Source of the DNA: an uncultured Mollicutes bacterium
Lineage (GTDB): Bacteria > Bacillota_I > Bacilli_A > RF39 > UBA660
Assembly: GCA_900557675.1 (NCBI GenBank)
Contig: USTO01000001.1
Coordinates: forward strand, 1 to 51,185
Direction of reading: 5' to 3'
Length of the DNA stretch: 51,185 nt
Part shown: positions 1 through 8,308 of the stretch, piece after piece
How the letters are laid out: each line of letters begins with the position of its first letter
Numbering within the stretch: the first letter of the stretch is position 1
Made by a program: the position numbers and the translations under genes
The notes under the pieces: model-generated
The model's database searches: none
Told to the model about the DNA's origin: nothing
The model's input: the letters and a program-made list of their open reading frames with translations, nothing else

Positions 1-414
1 CTAAATGCCCTAAAAATGGTAAAACAAACCGGCTACGGAGTTGCCTCTCCAACCCTAGCAGATATGAAACTAGATAAACCAGAAATAATAAAACAAGGAG
101 CCAGATATGGAGTAAAACTAAAAGCCAAAGCCCCATCAATACACATGATAAAAGTCGAGGTAGAAAGCACTTTTGAACCAATCATAGGAAGTGAACTTCA
201 ATCAAAAGAATTAATAAAATCCCTAACGGAAGATAAAGAAGGAAACGATATCTGGAAAAGCGAAATATTTGGAAGAAGCCTAGAAGTAATAGTTCAAGAA
301 GGAATCCAAGCCAAACTAGCAATGCTTCCCGATAAAGTAAGATTTAAACTATGTCAAACCCTAACAAAAATAATAAATAAAGGTAGTAATACAATGATAG
401 CAATAGTTATCTAG
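1..414 (+). CDS. spoIVA: Stage IV sporulation protein A (SpoIVA), 3' end only
   Basis: This is the C-terminal ~137 codons of SpoIVA; the frame is open from base 1, so the gene starts outside the window. SpoIVA is a sporulation ATPase that polymerises on the forespore surface and forms the base on which the coat assembles. The visible part matches the conserved end of the family: the stretch around GRSLEVIVQEGIQAK, then a Pro-Asp-x-x-Arg-x-Lys segment, then an ending of the form IINKGS...IAIVI, close to the B. subtilis ending. The catalytic N-terminal half cannot be seen. The stop lies inside a terminator hairpin. Recognition is confident because this tail is highly conserved and specific to endospore formers. 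Confidence 0.93.
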   Translation, partial: LNALKMVKQTGYGVASPTLADMKLDKPEIIKQGARYGVKLKAKAPSIHMIKVEVESTFEPIIGSELQSKELIKSLTEDKEGNDIWKSEIFGRSLEVIVQEGIQAKLAMLPDKVRFKLCQTLTKIINKGSNTMIAIVI

Positions 415-428
415 TATTGCTATCTTTT
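396..428 (+). terminator. Terminator of spoIVA
   Basis: A 10-bp stem (GATAGCAATA at 396-405 with TATTGCTATC at 415-424) has a 9-nt loop that includes the spoIVA stop codon. A short T run follows. It separates spoIVA from hup. Confidence 0.8.
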
Positions 429-500
429 AATATAATAAGAATTTTCTCTGCAAAAACCCCAATATAATTGACAAATTAGACACTTTTTTACAAAAAATAC

Positions 501-529
501 TTGATTTTATATAAGTTTCGTGGTATCTT
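501..529 (+). promoter_or_regulatory. Candidate sigma-A promoter of hup
   Basis: TTGATT (501-506), a 17-nt spacer and TATCTT (524-529) lie about 50 nt before the hup start. A TTGACA at 470-475 has no matching -10 at the right distance. The choice is inference. Confidence 0.45.
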
Positions 530-581
530 TAAACAGTAAGCAAAATAGAAAAAGCTTATGATAATTAATGGAGGTAAGAAA

Positions 582-854
582 ATGACAAAAACAGGATTAG
601 TAGATTTTATCGTAGAAAAAACAGATTTAACTAAGGCAGAAGCAGGAAAAGCAGTAGACGCAGTTCTAGAAGGAATTGTAGAAGGATTAAAAACAGAAGG
701 AAAAGTAACATTAATAGGCTTCGGAACTTTCACTGCAAAGAAAAGAGAAGCAAGAACAGGACGTAATCCATTAACGGGTGAAGAACTACAAATCGCTGAA
801 CGTATGGTTCCAGGATTTAAAGCAGGAAATAAATTAAAAGAAGCATTAAATTAA
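582..854 (+). CDS. hup: HU family DNA-binding protein
   Basis: A 90-residue HU/IHF-type nucleoid protein that binds and bends DNA as a dimer. The N-terminal helices (TKTGLVDFIVEKTDLTKAEA) are typical, and the beta arm carries the family signature GFGTF followed by ARTGRNPLTGE. The length is normal for HU. An upstream ATG at 558 is in frame, but GGAGGT at about 570-575 is correctly spaced only for the ATG at 582. Base use stands out: G exceeds C on the coding strand, and Ala and Thr are mostly GCA and ACA, unlike the C-ending codons of most neighbours. That pattern fits a highly expressed gene. Monocistronic, with its own promoter and terminator. Confidence 0.96.
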   Translation: MTKTGLVDFIVEKTDLTKAEAGKAVDAVLEGIVEGLKTEGKVTLIGFGTFTAKKREARTGRNPLTGEELQIAERMVPGFKAGNKLKEALN

Positions 855-864
855 GATTTCAAAG

Positions 865-891
865 GAAACTATATTTTAGTTTCTTTTTTTT
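865..891 (+). terminator. Terminator of hup
   Basis: GAAACTA (865-871) pairs with TAGTTTC (877-883) around a 5-nt loop, followed by a run of eight T. Confidence 0.85.
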
Positions 892-983
892 GCCCTATCG
901 GAGTTAGGTACAATTATTCTCCATAACAATTTACATTTCCAAAAGACTTTGATATAATATATACACAAAACCGAGGTGAAAAA

Positions 984-1964
984 ATGTTTAAAATAGGAAA
1001 TATAGAAATAAAAAATAATATAGTATTAGCACCAATGGCCGGCGTCTGTAATAGTGCTTTTCGCAAAATCATTAAAGAAATGGGCTGTGGACTAATATAT
1101 GCTGAAATGGTAAGCGATAAAGCCCTAGTATATAATAGCAAAAAAACAATCGATATGCTGTACCTAGAAGATGAAGAAAGACCCCTAGCTCAACAAATAT
1201 TCGGAAATGATAAAGAATCCTTTGTAAAAGCTGCAAAACTAGTTTATGAAACAGAAAAACCCGATATAATAGACATAAATATGGGGTGTCCCGTTCCCAA
1301 AGTAGCCGTAAAATCCCAAGCCGGAGCAGCACTCTTAAAAAATCCCCCTCTAATAAAGGAAATAGTCGAAGCCGTTGTAGCTTCTGTTCCTATTCCCGTA
1401 ACTGTTAAAATAAGAAGTGGCTGGGACAGCAACAATATAAATGCTGTCGAAGTAGCAAAAATAATAGAAGAAGCCGGAGCCTCTGCCATAACAGTCCACC
1501 CCCGTACAAGAAGTCAAGGCTATAAAGGCAAAGCCGATTGGAGCATAATAAAAAAAGTAAAAGAAGCCGTAAATATTCCCGTAATCGGCAATGGCGATAT
1601 AACAAATATCGAAAGTGCCAAAAAAATGTTTACTGAAACCCATTGTGACGCCATAATGATAGGCCGTGCCACCCTCGGTAATCCGTGGATAATAAAAAAA
1701 CTAGTAACTTACTTCGATACCGGAGAAGAAATACCCGACCCAACTCCTGTCGAAAAAGTAGATATGGCTCTAAAACACCTAGAATACCTCCTAAAAATAA
1801 AATCCGAAAAACTATCCGTCTTAGAAATGCGTAGCCATATCGCTTGGTATCTGAAAGGCTTACCAGAATCCACCACCATTAAAGAAAAGGCCTTTAAAAT
1901 AACAGATGCCCAAGAATTAAAAACCCTCCTTGAAAATTACAAGAAAACCCTTTCAAACTATTAA
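984..1964 (+). CDS. dusB: tRNA-dihydrouridine synthase (DusB/NifR3 family)
   Basis: A flavin enzyme that reduces uridines in tRNA to dihydrouridine. The TIM-barrel opens with [15 protein letters not shown]. The catalytic-loop signature [11 protein letters not shown] contains the active-site Cys. The phosphate/FMN-binding parts are visible as [22 protein letters not shown] and the late IGNGDI...[12 protein letters not shown]. The C-terminal helical tRNA-binding domain follows. The 326-residue length is normal. RBS GAGGTGA precedes the ATG by 6 nt, and a TATAAT-like element lies about 30 nt upstream. Codons are strikingly C-ending (GCC, CCC) for such an AT-rich genome. In B. subtilis dusB also lies close to lysS, so the neighbourhood is conserved. 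Confidence 0.96.
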   Translation: MFKIGNIEIKNNIVLAPMAGVCNSAFRKIIKEMGCGLIYAEMVSDKALVYNSKKTIDMLYLEDEERPLAQQIFGNDKESFVKAAKLVYETEKPDIIDINMGCPVPKVAVKSQAGAALLKNPPLIKEIVEAVVASVPIPVTVKIRSGWDSNNINAVEVAKIIEEAGASAITVHPRTRSQGYKGKADWSIIKKVKEAVNIPVIGNGDITNIESAKKMFTETHCDAIMIGRATLGNPWIIKKLVTYFDTGEEIPDPTPVEKVDMALKHLEYLLKIKSEKLSVLEMRSHIAWYLKGLPESTTIKEKAFKITDAQELKTLLENYKKTLSNY

Positions 1965-1999
1965 AAAATGTGGTACAATAATTAAGAAATGGAGGAAAA

Positions 2000-2581
2000 A
2001 TGAATACAAATTTTTTTACACGAGCATCAGCCTATATAATTGATGCCATAATAGTATTACTACTATTAAATATCATTACAATGCCAATAAAAGTAGATGC
2101 CCACAATAGTGCCAAACTCGAAGACTTAACTAAACAAATAGCAAGCGGAGAAATAACAACCAAAGAATATTACAAAGAATATGCCGATTTATATTACGAC
2201 ATTCAAAAAGACGGAGCCCCAATCAACGCAATTTCCATAATATTAACAATAGGATACTTTGTAGGCTTCGGATACTTAAATAAAGGCCAAACAATAGGCA
2301 AAAAACTATTTGGAATAAGAGTAGTAAACAAAACTGGCAAACCCGCCACTCTAAAACAAATAGCCCTAAGAAGCCTATTCATATATAGCCTCTTCTCAGC
2401 CATTATTAATATCATACTAGTATTCATAATAGGAAGAGAATCCTACTATATGACAAGTACCATATTCACAATGATAGATACAATACTAATACTAGTAACA
2501 GTCATACTAATACTATTTAGAGAAGATAAACGAGGATTACACGATATAATAGCATCAACTAAAGTAATCAAAGAAAATTAG
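2000..2581 (+). CDS. RDD family membrane protein
   Basis: A 193-residue integral membrane protein of the RDD family, often of unknown function; some members are linked to ion transport. The N-terminus carries the family pattern: FFTRASAYIIDAIIV places an Arg and an Asp in the first membrane segment. A central region has KGQTIGKKLFGIRVV, the typical RDD loop before a membrane helix, and the C-terminus has DKRGLHDIIASTKVI, the classic ending. Four hydrophobic segments are likely. The hydrophilic insertion at residues ~35-70 is somewhat long. It starts after GGAGG and ends 11 nt before lysS, so the two are probably cotranscribed. The substrate cannot be told. Confidence 0.85.
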   Translation: MNTNFFTRASAYIIDAIIVLLLLNIITMPIKVDAHNSAKLEDLTKQIASGEITTKEYYKEYADLYYDIQKDGAPINAISIILTIGYFVGFGYLNKGQTIGKKLFGIRVVNKTGKPATLKQIALRSLFIYSLFSAIINIILVFIIGRESYYMTSTIFTMIDTILILVTVILILFREDKRGLHDIIASTKVIKEN

Positions 2582-2592
2582 GAGGAGTAAAT

Positions 2593-4461
2593 ATGCAATA
2601 CACAGAACAAGAATTAGTAAGAAGAGAAAAACTAAAAAACATACCCAATCCCTATCCCGAAAAATATGAAATAACCCACGAATTAAAAGACGCTAGAAAA
2701 CTCGAAGACGGTACCCAAAATATCAAAGTAGCAGGAAGAATAATATTTATGCGTAAAATGGGGAAAATGTCATTTATAACAATCGGTGATGTAGAAGGAA
2801 GACTACAATTATCATTCAAATTAGATACATTAGGTGAAGAAAAATACAACTTCTTCAAAACAAACATTGATATAGGAGACTTTATCGGAGCCGAAGGAGA
2901 AATATTCACAACTCAAACTGGTGAAAAAACCCTAAGAGCAAACAATTTCACTTTCTTAGGGAAAGCCCTAAAACCATTACCAGAAAAATTTCACGGCCTC
3001 GAAGATATTGAAACAATATATAGACAAAGATATGTCGATCTAATAATGAATGAAGACGCCCGTAAAAAATTCCTTTTCCGTAGTAAATTAATAAAAGAAA
3101 TAAGAAATTATTTAGATAGTATCGGATATATAGAAATAGAAACCCCAATTCTATCAAATAAAGCCAGTGGTGCAACTGCCAAACCATTCATAACTCACCA
3201 TAACGCCTTAGATATAGATTTCTATTTAAGAATAGCACCCGAAACATACCTAAAAAGAGCCGTAGTAGGAGGCTTTACCAAAGTATTCGAAATAGCCCGT
3301 TGTTTTAGAAACGAAGGAATGGACGCAAGCCACCTTCAAGACTTCACAATGCTCGAAGCCTATGGTGCATATCTAAATTATAAAGATAATATGAATTTAA
3401 CAAGAAATATGATACAAACAATAATTCAAAATATTTTCGGAACCCTAAAAATAACCTTCGGTGATAAAGAAGTAGATCTAAGCGGAGAATGGGAAGCCGT
3501 ATCATTCAGAGAATTACTACTAAAATACTGCGATATAGACTTAAATATCTATAACACCAAAGAAAAACTATTAGCCGAAATAAGACGTCAAAATATCGAT
3601 ATCGATAGTGAAGTACCCCTTGAAAACCTCGGATACGGAAATATGGTCGATCAATTATACAAAAAAGTAGCAAGACCAAATGTAATAAACCCAATATTCC
3701 TAACAGAACACCCAATAGATCTTTCACCCCTAGCCCGTGCTAACGACGATAATCCCAATATTACCGATAGATTTCAATTAGTAATAAACGGAGCCGAAAT
3801 AATAAACGCTTATTCCGAATTAGTAGACCCAATTGAACAACAAAGAAGATTACAAGTCCAAGCCGAACTAAAAGCCGGTGGCGATGAAGAAGCAATGCCA
3901 ATGGATACCGAATACATAGAAGCAATGGAATACGGTATGCCCCCAATAAGCGGTTGGGGAATGGGAATAGATAGATTAGTCCAATTATTAACAAATTCCA
4001 AAAACATTAAAGACGTAGTAATGTTCCCATTAATGAAACCACTAGGAAAAAAAGAAGTCCATATCGAAAAGACTAATAAAACTATCGACTTCTCTAAGGT
4101 AGTAGTAGAACCACTATTTACCGAAGAAGTAAACTTTGAAACATTCAGCAAATGCGATTTCCGCGTCGTAAAAGTAAAAGACTGTGAAGCCGTAGCCAAA
4201 AGCAAAAAACTACTAAAATTCACTCTAAATGACGGAAGTGACAAAGATAGAATTATCCTAAGTGGAATACATACATATTACGAACCCGAAGAATTAATAG
4301 GAAAAACCCTTGTCGCAATAACCAACCTTCCACCCAAAACAATGATGAAAATAGATTCCTGTGGAATGCTTCTAAGTGCTATCCACGAAGAAGACGGAGA
4401 AGAAAAACTAAACCTCTTAATGCTAGAAAATAACATTCCAGCAGGTGCAAAACTATACTAA
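2593..4461 (+). CDS. lysS: Lysyl-tRNA synthetase, class II, with C-terminal tRNA-binding domain
   Basis: Charges tRNA-Lys with lysine. Residues ~40-130 form the anticodon-binding OB fold and ~150-485 the class II catalytic core. Motif 2 is FRNEGMDASHLQDFTMLEAY and motif 3 is GWGMGIDRLVQLLTNS. Instead of ending near residue 490-500, the protein continues to 622. Residues ~514-622 (from FSKCDFRVVKV through GIHTYYEPEELIGK and LPPKTMMKIDSCGMLLSA to the end) look like the EMAPII/Arc1p-like tRNA-binding OB domain found at the C-terminus of many MetRS proteins. Motif 2 reads HLQDF where E. coli LysRS has HNPEF. RBS AGGAGGAG is strong, and the gene directly follows the RDD gene. The call is certain; the functional effect of the extra domain is inference. 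Confidence 0.96.
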   Translation: MQYTEQELVRREKLKNIPNPYPEKYEITHELKDARKLEDGTQNIKVAGRIIFMRKMGKMSFITIGDVEGRLQLSFKLDTLGEEKYNFFKTNIDIGDFIGAEGEIFTTQTGEKTLRANNFTFLGKALKPLPEKFHGLEDIETIYRQRYVDLIMNEDARKKFLFRSKLIKEIRNYLDSIGYIEIETPILSNKASGATAKPFITHHNALDIDFYLRIAPETYLKRAVVGGFTKVFEIARCFRNEGMDASHLQDFTMLEAYGAYLNYKDNMNLTRNMIQTIIQNIFGTLKITFGDKEVDLSGEWEAVSFRELLLKYCDIDLNIYNTKEKLLAEIRRQNIDIDSEVPLENLGYGNMVDQLYKKVARPNVINPIFLTEHPIDLSPLARANDDNPNITDRFQLVINGAEIINAYSELVDPIEQQRRLQVQAELKAGGDEEAMPMDTEYIEAMEYGMPPISGWGMGIDRLVQLLTNSKNIKDVVMFPLMKPLGKKEVHIEKTNKTIDFSKVVVEPLFTEEVNFETFSKCDFRVVKVKDCEAVAKSKKLLKFTLNDGSDKDRIILSGIHTYYEPEELIGKTLVAITNLPPKTMMKIDSCGMLLSAIHEEDGEEKLNLLMLENNIPAGAKLY

Positions 4462-4553
4462 ACCCCGCAAATTTACCAAAAAATAAATAAACCACTAGTT
4501 AATATAGTGAAAAAAAAGAAAAAATATGTTATTATTATTATGAGGAGGTTATA

Positions 4554-5978
4554 ATGAAAAAAAATAGTTTGTTTAAGTTTTTAGGAATATTACTACTAAT
4601 AGTACTAGTACTAACGTATATTATTCCTGGAAGAAGCGACACAATGAATTATTTAGGCCTAGGAGATCTATTCCTAAACTATTTACAATCATTCTATTAT
4701 TTCTTTGATACAGCACTATTCATTTTAGTAGTTGGCGGTTTCTACGGACTATTAAACAAAACAGGAGCTTACAAAAAACTATTAGATATGATAGTAACAA
4801 AAGTAAAACCCAAAAGCAACAAATTCATATTCTTAACGGTAATAATATTTGCGGTATTAGAATCCCTAACAGGTATGACAGTAAACTTACTCGTATTTGT
4901 TCCATTCGTAGTATCAATAATACTATTACTTGGATATGACAAATTAGTAGCAATAACTTCTACTATCGGTGCTATATTAATCGGGTTCATTGGAGGAATT
5001 TTCGTTACACTACGTGACCCAAGTAATATGTACGGTGTAAGTTATGTATCCTTTGAAAAATTAGTAGGATTAGATACAAACTTTGTAAATGTATTTCCAA
5101 AATTACTATTATTACTAGCCGGAATAGCATTACTAATATACTATATAAATAGCCATATTAAAAATGTTGAAGCCAAGAAAGTAAAATACGAATTAAACGG
5201 AAACACAGATATCCTAATAGCAGAAGTAAAAGGAAACTACAAAGACTTAAAAGTATGGCCATTAGTAACAGTATTAGCACTAATACTAATACTATTAATT
5301 CTAGGTTTCTTCCCATTCGAAAGCCTATTTGGAGTAACAGTATTTAATGACTTCCATACTTGGTTAACAGGATTAACCATTAAAAAGTTCGAAGTTTGGA
5401 ACAACATAATATCTGCTAACTTCCCAGCATTCGGTAACTGGGCATCATTAGGAAGCTATATGATGACAATGATAATACTAATACTATTTGCATTAATAAT
5501 AAAAATAGTATACAAAATCAAATTATCAGATGCCTTAGAAGGCTTTACTGACGGTATGAAGAAAATGTTGCCAACAGTATGTTTAGTTATATTAGCATAC
5601 TCAATCCTAGTAAGTGCATATAACAACGGCTTTATGGAAACAATAATAACAAAAGCCGGAGATTTCAACTTAGGAATAACTTCTCTAGTAACATTACTAG
5701 GAAGCCTATTAAACGTTGACTTATACTACACAGCATCAAGTACATTCTTACCACTAGTAAACGCATTCTCAGATAGTGCAAACTTAGAACTAGTAGCTAT
5801 TTTATTCCAAAGCCTATATGGATTTATAAGCATAATCGGACCAACAAGTCTATTACTAATAATCGGTCTATCATACTTAGATGTTCCATATACAACTTGG
5901 TTAAAATACATTTGGCGTTTTGCCCTATATCTATTCATACTAATATTTATAGTGGCCCTAATCGTCATATTAGTATAA
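4554..5978 (+). CDS. YfcC-type (DcuC/ArcD-like) membrane permease
   Basis: A 474-residue polytopic membrane protein with about 11-12 hydrophobic segments. It resembles the YfcC family, related to anaerobic C4-dicarboxylate and basic amino acid/ornithine carriers. Recognisable parts are the start KFLGILLLIVLVLTYIIPG, the segment GGFYGLLNKTGAYKKLLD, a conserved LTGMTVNLLVFVPFVV and the C-terminal TSLLLIIGLSYLDVPYTTWLKYIW. Substrate cannot be read from sequence; arginine/ornithine or a small peptide would be reasonable guesses. It stands alone between lysS and a terminator, with RBS GAGGAGG. Confidence 0.75.
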   Translation: MKKNSLFKFLGILLLIVLVLTYIIPGRSDTMNYLGLGDLFLNYLQSFYYFFDTALFILVVGGFYGLLNKTGAYKKLLDMIVTKVKPKSNKFIFLTVIIFAVLESLTGMTVNLLVFVPFVVSIILLLGYDKLVAITSTIGAILIGFIGGIFVTLRDPSNMYGVSYVSFEKLVGLDTNFVNVFPKLLLLLAGIALLIYYINSHIKNVEAKKVKYELNGNTDILIAEVKGNYKDLKVWPLVTVLALILILLILGFFPFESLFGVTVFNDFHTWLTGLTIKKFEVWNNIISANFPAFGNWASLGSYMMTMIILILFALIIKIVYKIKLSDALEGFTDGMKKMLPTVCLVILAYSILVSAYNNGFMETIITKAGDFNLGITSLVTLLGSLLNVDLYYTASSTFLPLVNAFSDSANLELVAILFQSLYGFISIIGPTSLLLIIGLSYLDVPYTTWLKYIWRFALYLFILIFIVALIVILV

Positions 5979-5987
5979 AAAATAAAG

Positions 5988-6008
5988 CACGGTACCAACC
6001 GTGTTTTT
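5988..6008 (+). terminator. Terminator of the permease gene
   Basis: CACGGT (5988-5993) and ACCGTG (5998-6003) enclose an ACCA loop, followed by five T. Confidence 0.85.
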
Positions 6009-6013
6009 AAATA

Positions 6014-6040
6014 CAAAAAAAATCCACAAAACAGTGGACT
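6014..6040 (-). terminator. Terminator of rpmB
   Basis: On the minus strand TCCAC pairs with GTGGA (6034-6038 with 6023-6027), followed by seven T, directly after the rpmB stop. Confidence 0.8.
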
Positions 6041-6041
6041 A

Positions 6042-6224
6042 TTAACAAGCTTTCTTCAAAGTTCTAATTTCTCTAGCACTTAATCTAACAGTCATAGATT
6101 TACCATTTTCATCTATAACTTTAATAGGTTGTAAATTAACTTTTTGACTTTTTTTAGTAGCCTTTAAACAATTAGGTCTATTATTAGCCATATTAGTTCT
6201 TTTACTTGATAAATTCTTTGCCAT
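6042..6224 (-). CDS. rpmB: 50S ribosomal protein L28
   Basis: A 60-residue basic protein matching bL28. NNRPNCLKAT corresponds to the family GNN(R/V)SHA-x-x-x-T stretch, then QKVNLQPIKV to the PNLQKVR strand, and VRLSAREIRTLKK to the VSAR(A/E)LK ending. The N-terminus lacks the CEVTGK-type zinc-like start of many bL28 proteins; it begins MAKNLSSKR. RBS GGGAGG lies just upstream on the minus strand. Monocistronic, with its own terminator. The call rests on the SAR motif and spacing and is fairly secure. Confidence 0.86.
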   Translation of the reverse strand: MAKNLSSKRTNMANNRPNCLKATKKSQKVNLQPIKVIDENGKSMTVRLSAREIRTLKKAC

Positions 6225-6293
6225 AATCTTCCCTCCTCAAACATAATTGTACACTTATTTTACTATAAAAAAGTCCGTAAGTCAACAAAAAAA

Positions 6294-6992
6294 TTACAAT
6301 TGTTTATTATTTTTAATAAATTCTCGCAAAATCTTTGTAGTAGCCCGCTTTTCAATTCTAGAGACATAACTCCTCGATATCCCCATTTCCTTAGCAATCT
6401 CCTTCTGTGTAACCTCATCTTCTCCATTAAGACCATATCTCTTAATCAAAATCTCCCTTTCCCTATCCGTAAGAACTCTCATATATTCCCGTAAAAAACC
6501 AATATTATCATTCTTATAAATTTCTTCAATAAAATCCGGTTCTGGCGTCTTCAAAATATCAAGAATAGTAATCTCATTTCCCTCTTTATCATAGCTAATC
6601 CCATCATAAATACTAATATTCTTACTATTCTTCTTATCCGCCCTAAAATACATAAGAATCTCATTCTCTATACACTTCGCCACATAAGTCGTAAGCTTAA
6701 CCTTCTTTCCCAAAGAATAAGTATCAATCCCCTTAATCAACCCAATCGTCCCAATCCCAATCAAATCATCAATATCGTGTTCATTAGTTTCAAACTTTTT
6801 CACTATGTGAGCCACTAACCGCAAATTATGCTCTATAAGAAGGCTTCTTGCCCCCTTATCCCCCATATTACACTTCCTAATAGCTTCCATTTCTTCTTCT
6901 TTACTAAGCGGATCTGGAAAAACATTATTAGAATAAGACCCCGTAAAAAGATGCAAATTCTCAATAATCATACTAAACAAATTAAATAACAT
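6294..6992 (-). CDS. sigK: Sporulation sigma factor K precursor (pro-sigma-K)
   Basis: A 232-residue sigma-70 family factor that directs late mother-cell transcription in sporulation. It begins with a hydrophobic pro-sequence of about 20 residues (MLFNLFSMIIENLHLFTG), which in Bacillus is cut off by the SpoIVFB protease. FPDPLSKEEE then matches the mature start. Region 2 is LLIEHNLRLVAHIVKKFE...DDLIGIGTIGLIKGI...CIENEILMYFRA. Region 4 has LTDREREILIKRYGL and the helix-turn-helix QKEIAKEMGISRSYVSRIEKRA. The gene is continuous, with no skin-type element splitting it. RBS GGAGGAG is well placed. I see no clear sigma-E promoter. CotD-like, ger and ctpB genes in this window fit its regulon or activation pathway. 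Confidence 0.94.
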   Translation of the reverse strand: MLFNLFSMIIENLHLFTGSYSNNVFPDPLSKEEEMEAIRKCNMGDKGARSLLIEHNLRLVAHIVKKFETNEHDIDDLIGIGTIGLIKGIDTYSLGKKVKLTTYVAKCIENEILMYFRADKKNSKNISIYDGISYDKEGNEITILDILKTPEPDFIEEIYKNDNIGFLREYMRVLTDREREILIKRYGLNGEDEVTQKEIAKEMGISRSYVSRIEKRATTKILREFIKNNKQL

Positions 6993-7040
6993 AATACTCC
7001 TCCATTAAATTATAGTAGAAAATTCCTCAAATATGAAAAT

Positions 7041-7069
7041 TTGACAATAATTAAAATTTATGATAAGAT
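7041..7069 (+). promoter_or_regulatory. Candidate promoter of gpsB-rnpB
   Basis: TTGACA (7041-7046), a 17-nt spacer and TAAGAT (7064-7069). A second TTGACA at about 7095 has no -10 at normal spacing. It probably drives gpsB and may also drive the RNase P RNA. Confidence 0.5.
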
Positions 7070-7142
7070 AATATCACAAATTAAGTAAATCAATTGACAA
7101 AAACAATTTTTTTTGAGAAAATTATAGTAGAGGTGGTATAGA

Positions 7143-7469
7143 ATGTATCAGAATAGAATTTCCTTGTCAATTCAAGATATATTAGATAAAGAATTTAAAG
7201 TAGATGCCAGGGGATACAGATTACAAGAAGTAGACAAATTCTTAGATATCATTATCAAAGACTATAACGAATTCGATAACATAATAAAAAGTTATGACCG
7301 CGAACGAAAAAACCTAATCGCTGAAAATAACGCTTTAAAACAAGAAGTCCATAATCTAAAGTCAAGCATATCTGCTATAAAATCAGGTGAAAAAGAAATA
7401 ACAAATGTCGATTTGATAAGAAGAATATCACAACTAGAAAAAATAATTTTCGGAAAAGAAGAACAATAA
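7143..7469 (+). CDS. gpsB: Cell division protein GpsB (DivIVA family)
   Basis: A 108-residue coiled-coil protein of the DivIVA/GpsB family. In Bacilli it links cell division with peptidoglycan synthesis at septum and side wall. Residues 8-35 carry the membrane-binding N-terminal signature: LSIQDILDKEFKVDARGYRL followed by EVDKFLDII. A coiled coil runs over ~38-80, and the end (DLIRRISQLEKIIFG) matches the GpsB C-terminal trimer region. It sits directly before rnpB, the same order as in B. subtilis. Its stop codon lies inside the first strand of RNase P helix P1. RBS GAGGTGG is strong. Confidence 0.92.
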   Translation: MYQNRISLSIQDILDKEFKVDARGYRLQEVDKFLDIIIKDYNEFDNIIKSYDRERKNLIAENNALKQEVHNLKSSISAIKSGEKEITNVDLIRRISQLEKIIFGKEEQ

Positions 7470-7818
7470 TATTATTTGGACAAACGCTGCATAATAAAAT
7501 GTAGAGGAAAGTCCACGCTCGCACTATCTGCGATGATAGTAGTGATTGTGCTTAGGGAACAAATAACCTAAGGCAGTAAATACTGACGGCGGGCTCTATA
7601 CCTAAATAGAAATACAAGGTATAACCCATAAAGTGCCACAGAGACGAGTTATTTAGAAATAAATAAATGAAACGCGGTAAACCCCACAAGCGAGAAACCC
7701 AAATTACGGTAGGGGAACCCCAAAGGAAGAAGTGAATTCACTAGGGGATGGTTATTAACCATAGATAAATGTTTGTCACCATTAAGGTACAGAACGTGGC
7801 TTATAAAATAATATTATT
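7466..7818 (+). ncRNA. rnpB: RNase P RNA (catalytic subunit)
   Basis: The ribozyme that removes 5' leaders of pre-tRNAs. It has the near-universal core GAGGAAAGTCC at 7504-7514, and the conserved 3' region ACAGAA at 7789-7794 followed by GGCTTA. The 5' arm (7465-7477) and the 3' arm (7806-7818) are exact 13-nt reverse complements and form helix P1. Interior conserved pieces include GAAACGCGGTAAACCCCACAAGCGAG, read here as 7667-7694, and GGTAGGGGAA near 7709. Length of about 350 nt fits a bacterial RNase P RNA. Ends are set by the P1 helix and are approximate. Position after gpsB is a conserved neighbourhood. Confidence 0.95.
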
Positions 7819-7835
7819 ATAAAAGGAAGATGAAA

Positions 7836-8306
7836 ATGAAAGAAATAGGAAGTAAATTAAAAGAAAAAAGGGAAGAAAATGGCCTAACAATAGATGAAGC
7901 CTCCGAGGACCTGAAAGTACGACCATCACAATTATCCAACCTAGAAGAAGGAAAAAAAGAAGAATTTAGCGATGTCTTATTCCTAAAATACCTAATAAGA
8001 GACTATTCCAAATACCTAGGATTAGATGGAGAAAAAATGGTCGATGAATTTAATGAATTCCTCTTTGACTTTACATCAAAAATACCCTTAGAAGAAATAG
8101 AAAAAGCCCTCGAAGAAAAAAAGAAAGAAGGCCCCAAAATAACATCCCCATATACATCGTTTGAACAAGAAAAAAACAAAATCCCCAAATTACTAATAGC
8201 CCTTGTTATCGTGCTACTAGTAGTATTTGGTGGATACCTAATAATAAGCAATATGAGTGGAAACGATTTCCATAAAGAAAACGTAACCTATGTTATAGGG
8301 AGGTAA
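7836..8306 (+). CDS. RodZ-like HTH membrane protein (YmfM family)
   Basis: A 156-residue protein with an N-terminal Cro/RodZ-type helix-turn-helix (residues ~3-65: GSKLKEKREENGLTIDEAS and VRPSQLSNLEEG). A charged linker follows, then one transmembrane helix near residues 125-145 (PKLLIALVIVLLVVFGGYLII) and a short outer tail. RodZ-like proteins connect MreB filaments to the membrane; B. subtilis YmfM sits just before pgsA, as here. It lacks the long extracellular domain of proteobacterial RodZ. The ATG at 7830 is only 1 nt after AAGGAAG; the ATG at 7836, 7 nt after it, is the better start. It lies 2 nt before pgsA. Confidence 0.8.
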   Translation: MKEIGSKLKEKREENGLTIDEASEDLKVRPSQLSNLEEGKKEEFSDVLFLKYLIRDYSKYLGLDGEKMVDEFNEFLFDFTSKIPLEEIEKALEEKKKEGPKITSPYTSFEQEKNKIPKLLIALVIVLLVVFGGYLIISNMSGNDFHKENVTYVIGR

Positions 8307-8308
8307 AA

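Noticed and set aside
558..581. An upstream start for hup
   Set aside because: The RBS lies after that ATG; the start at 582 gives the normal HU N-terminus.
6294..6992. A split sigK with a skin-like element
   Set aside because: The gene is continuous from pro-sequence to region 4.
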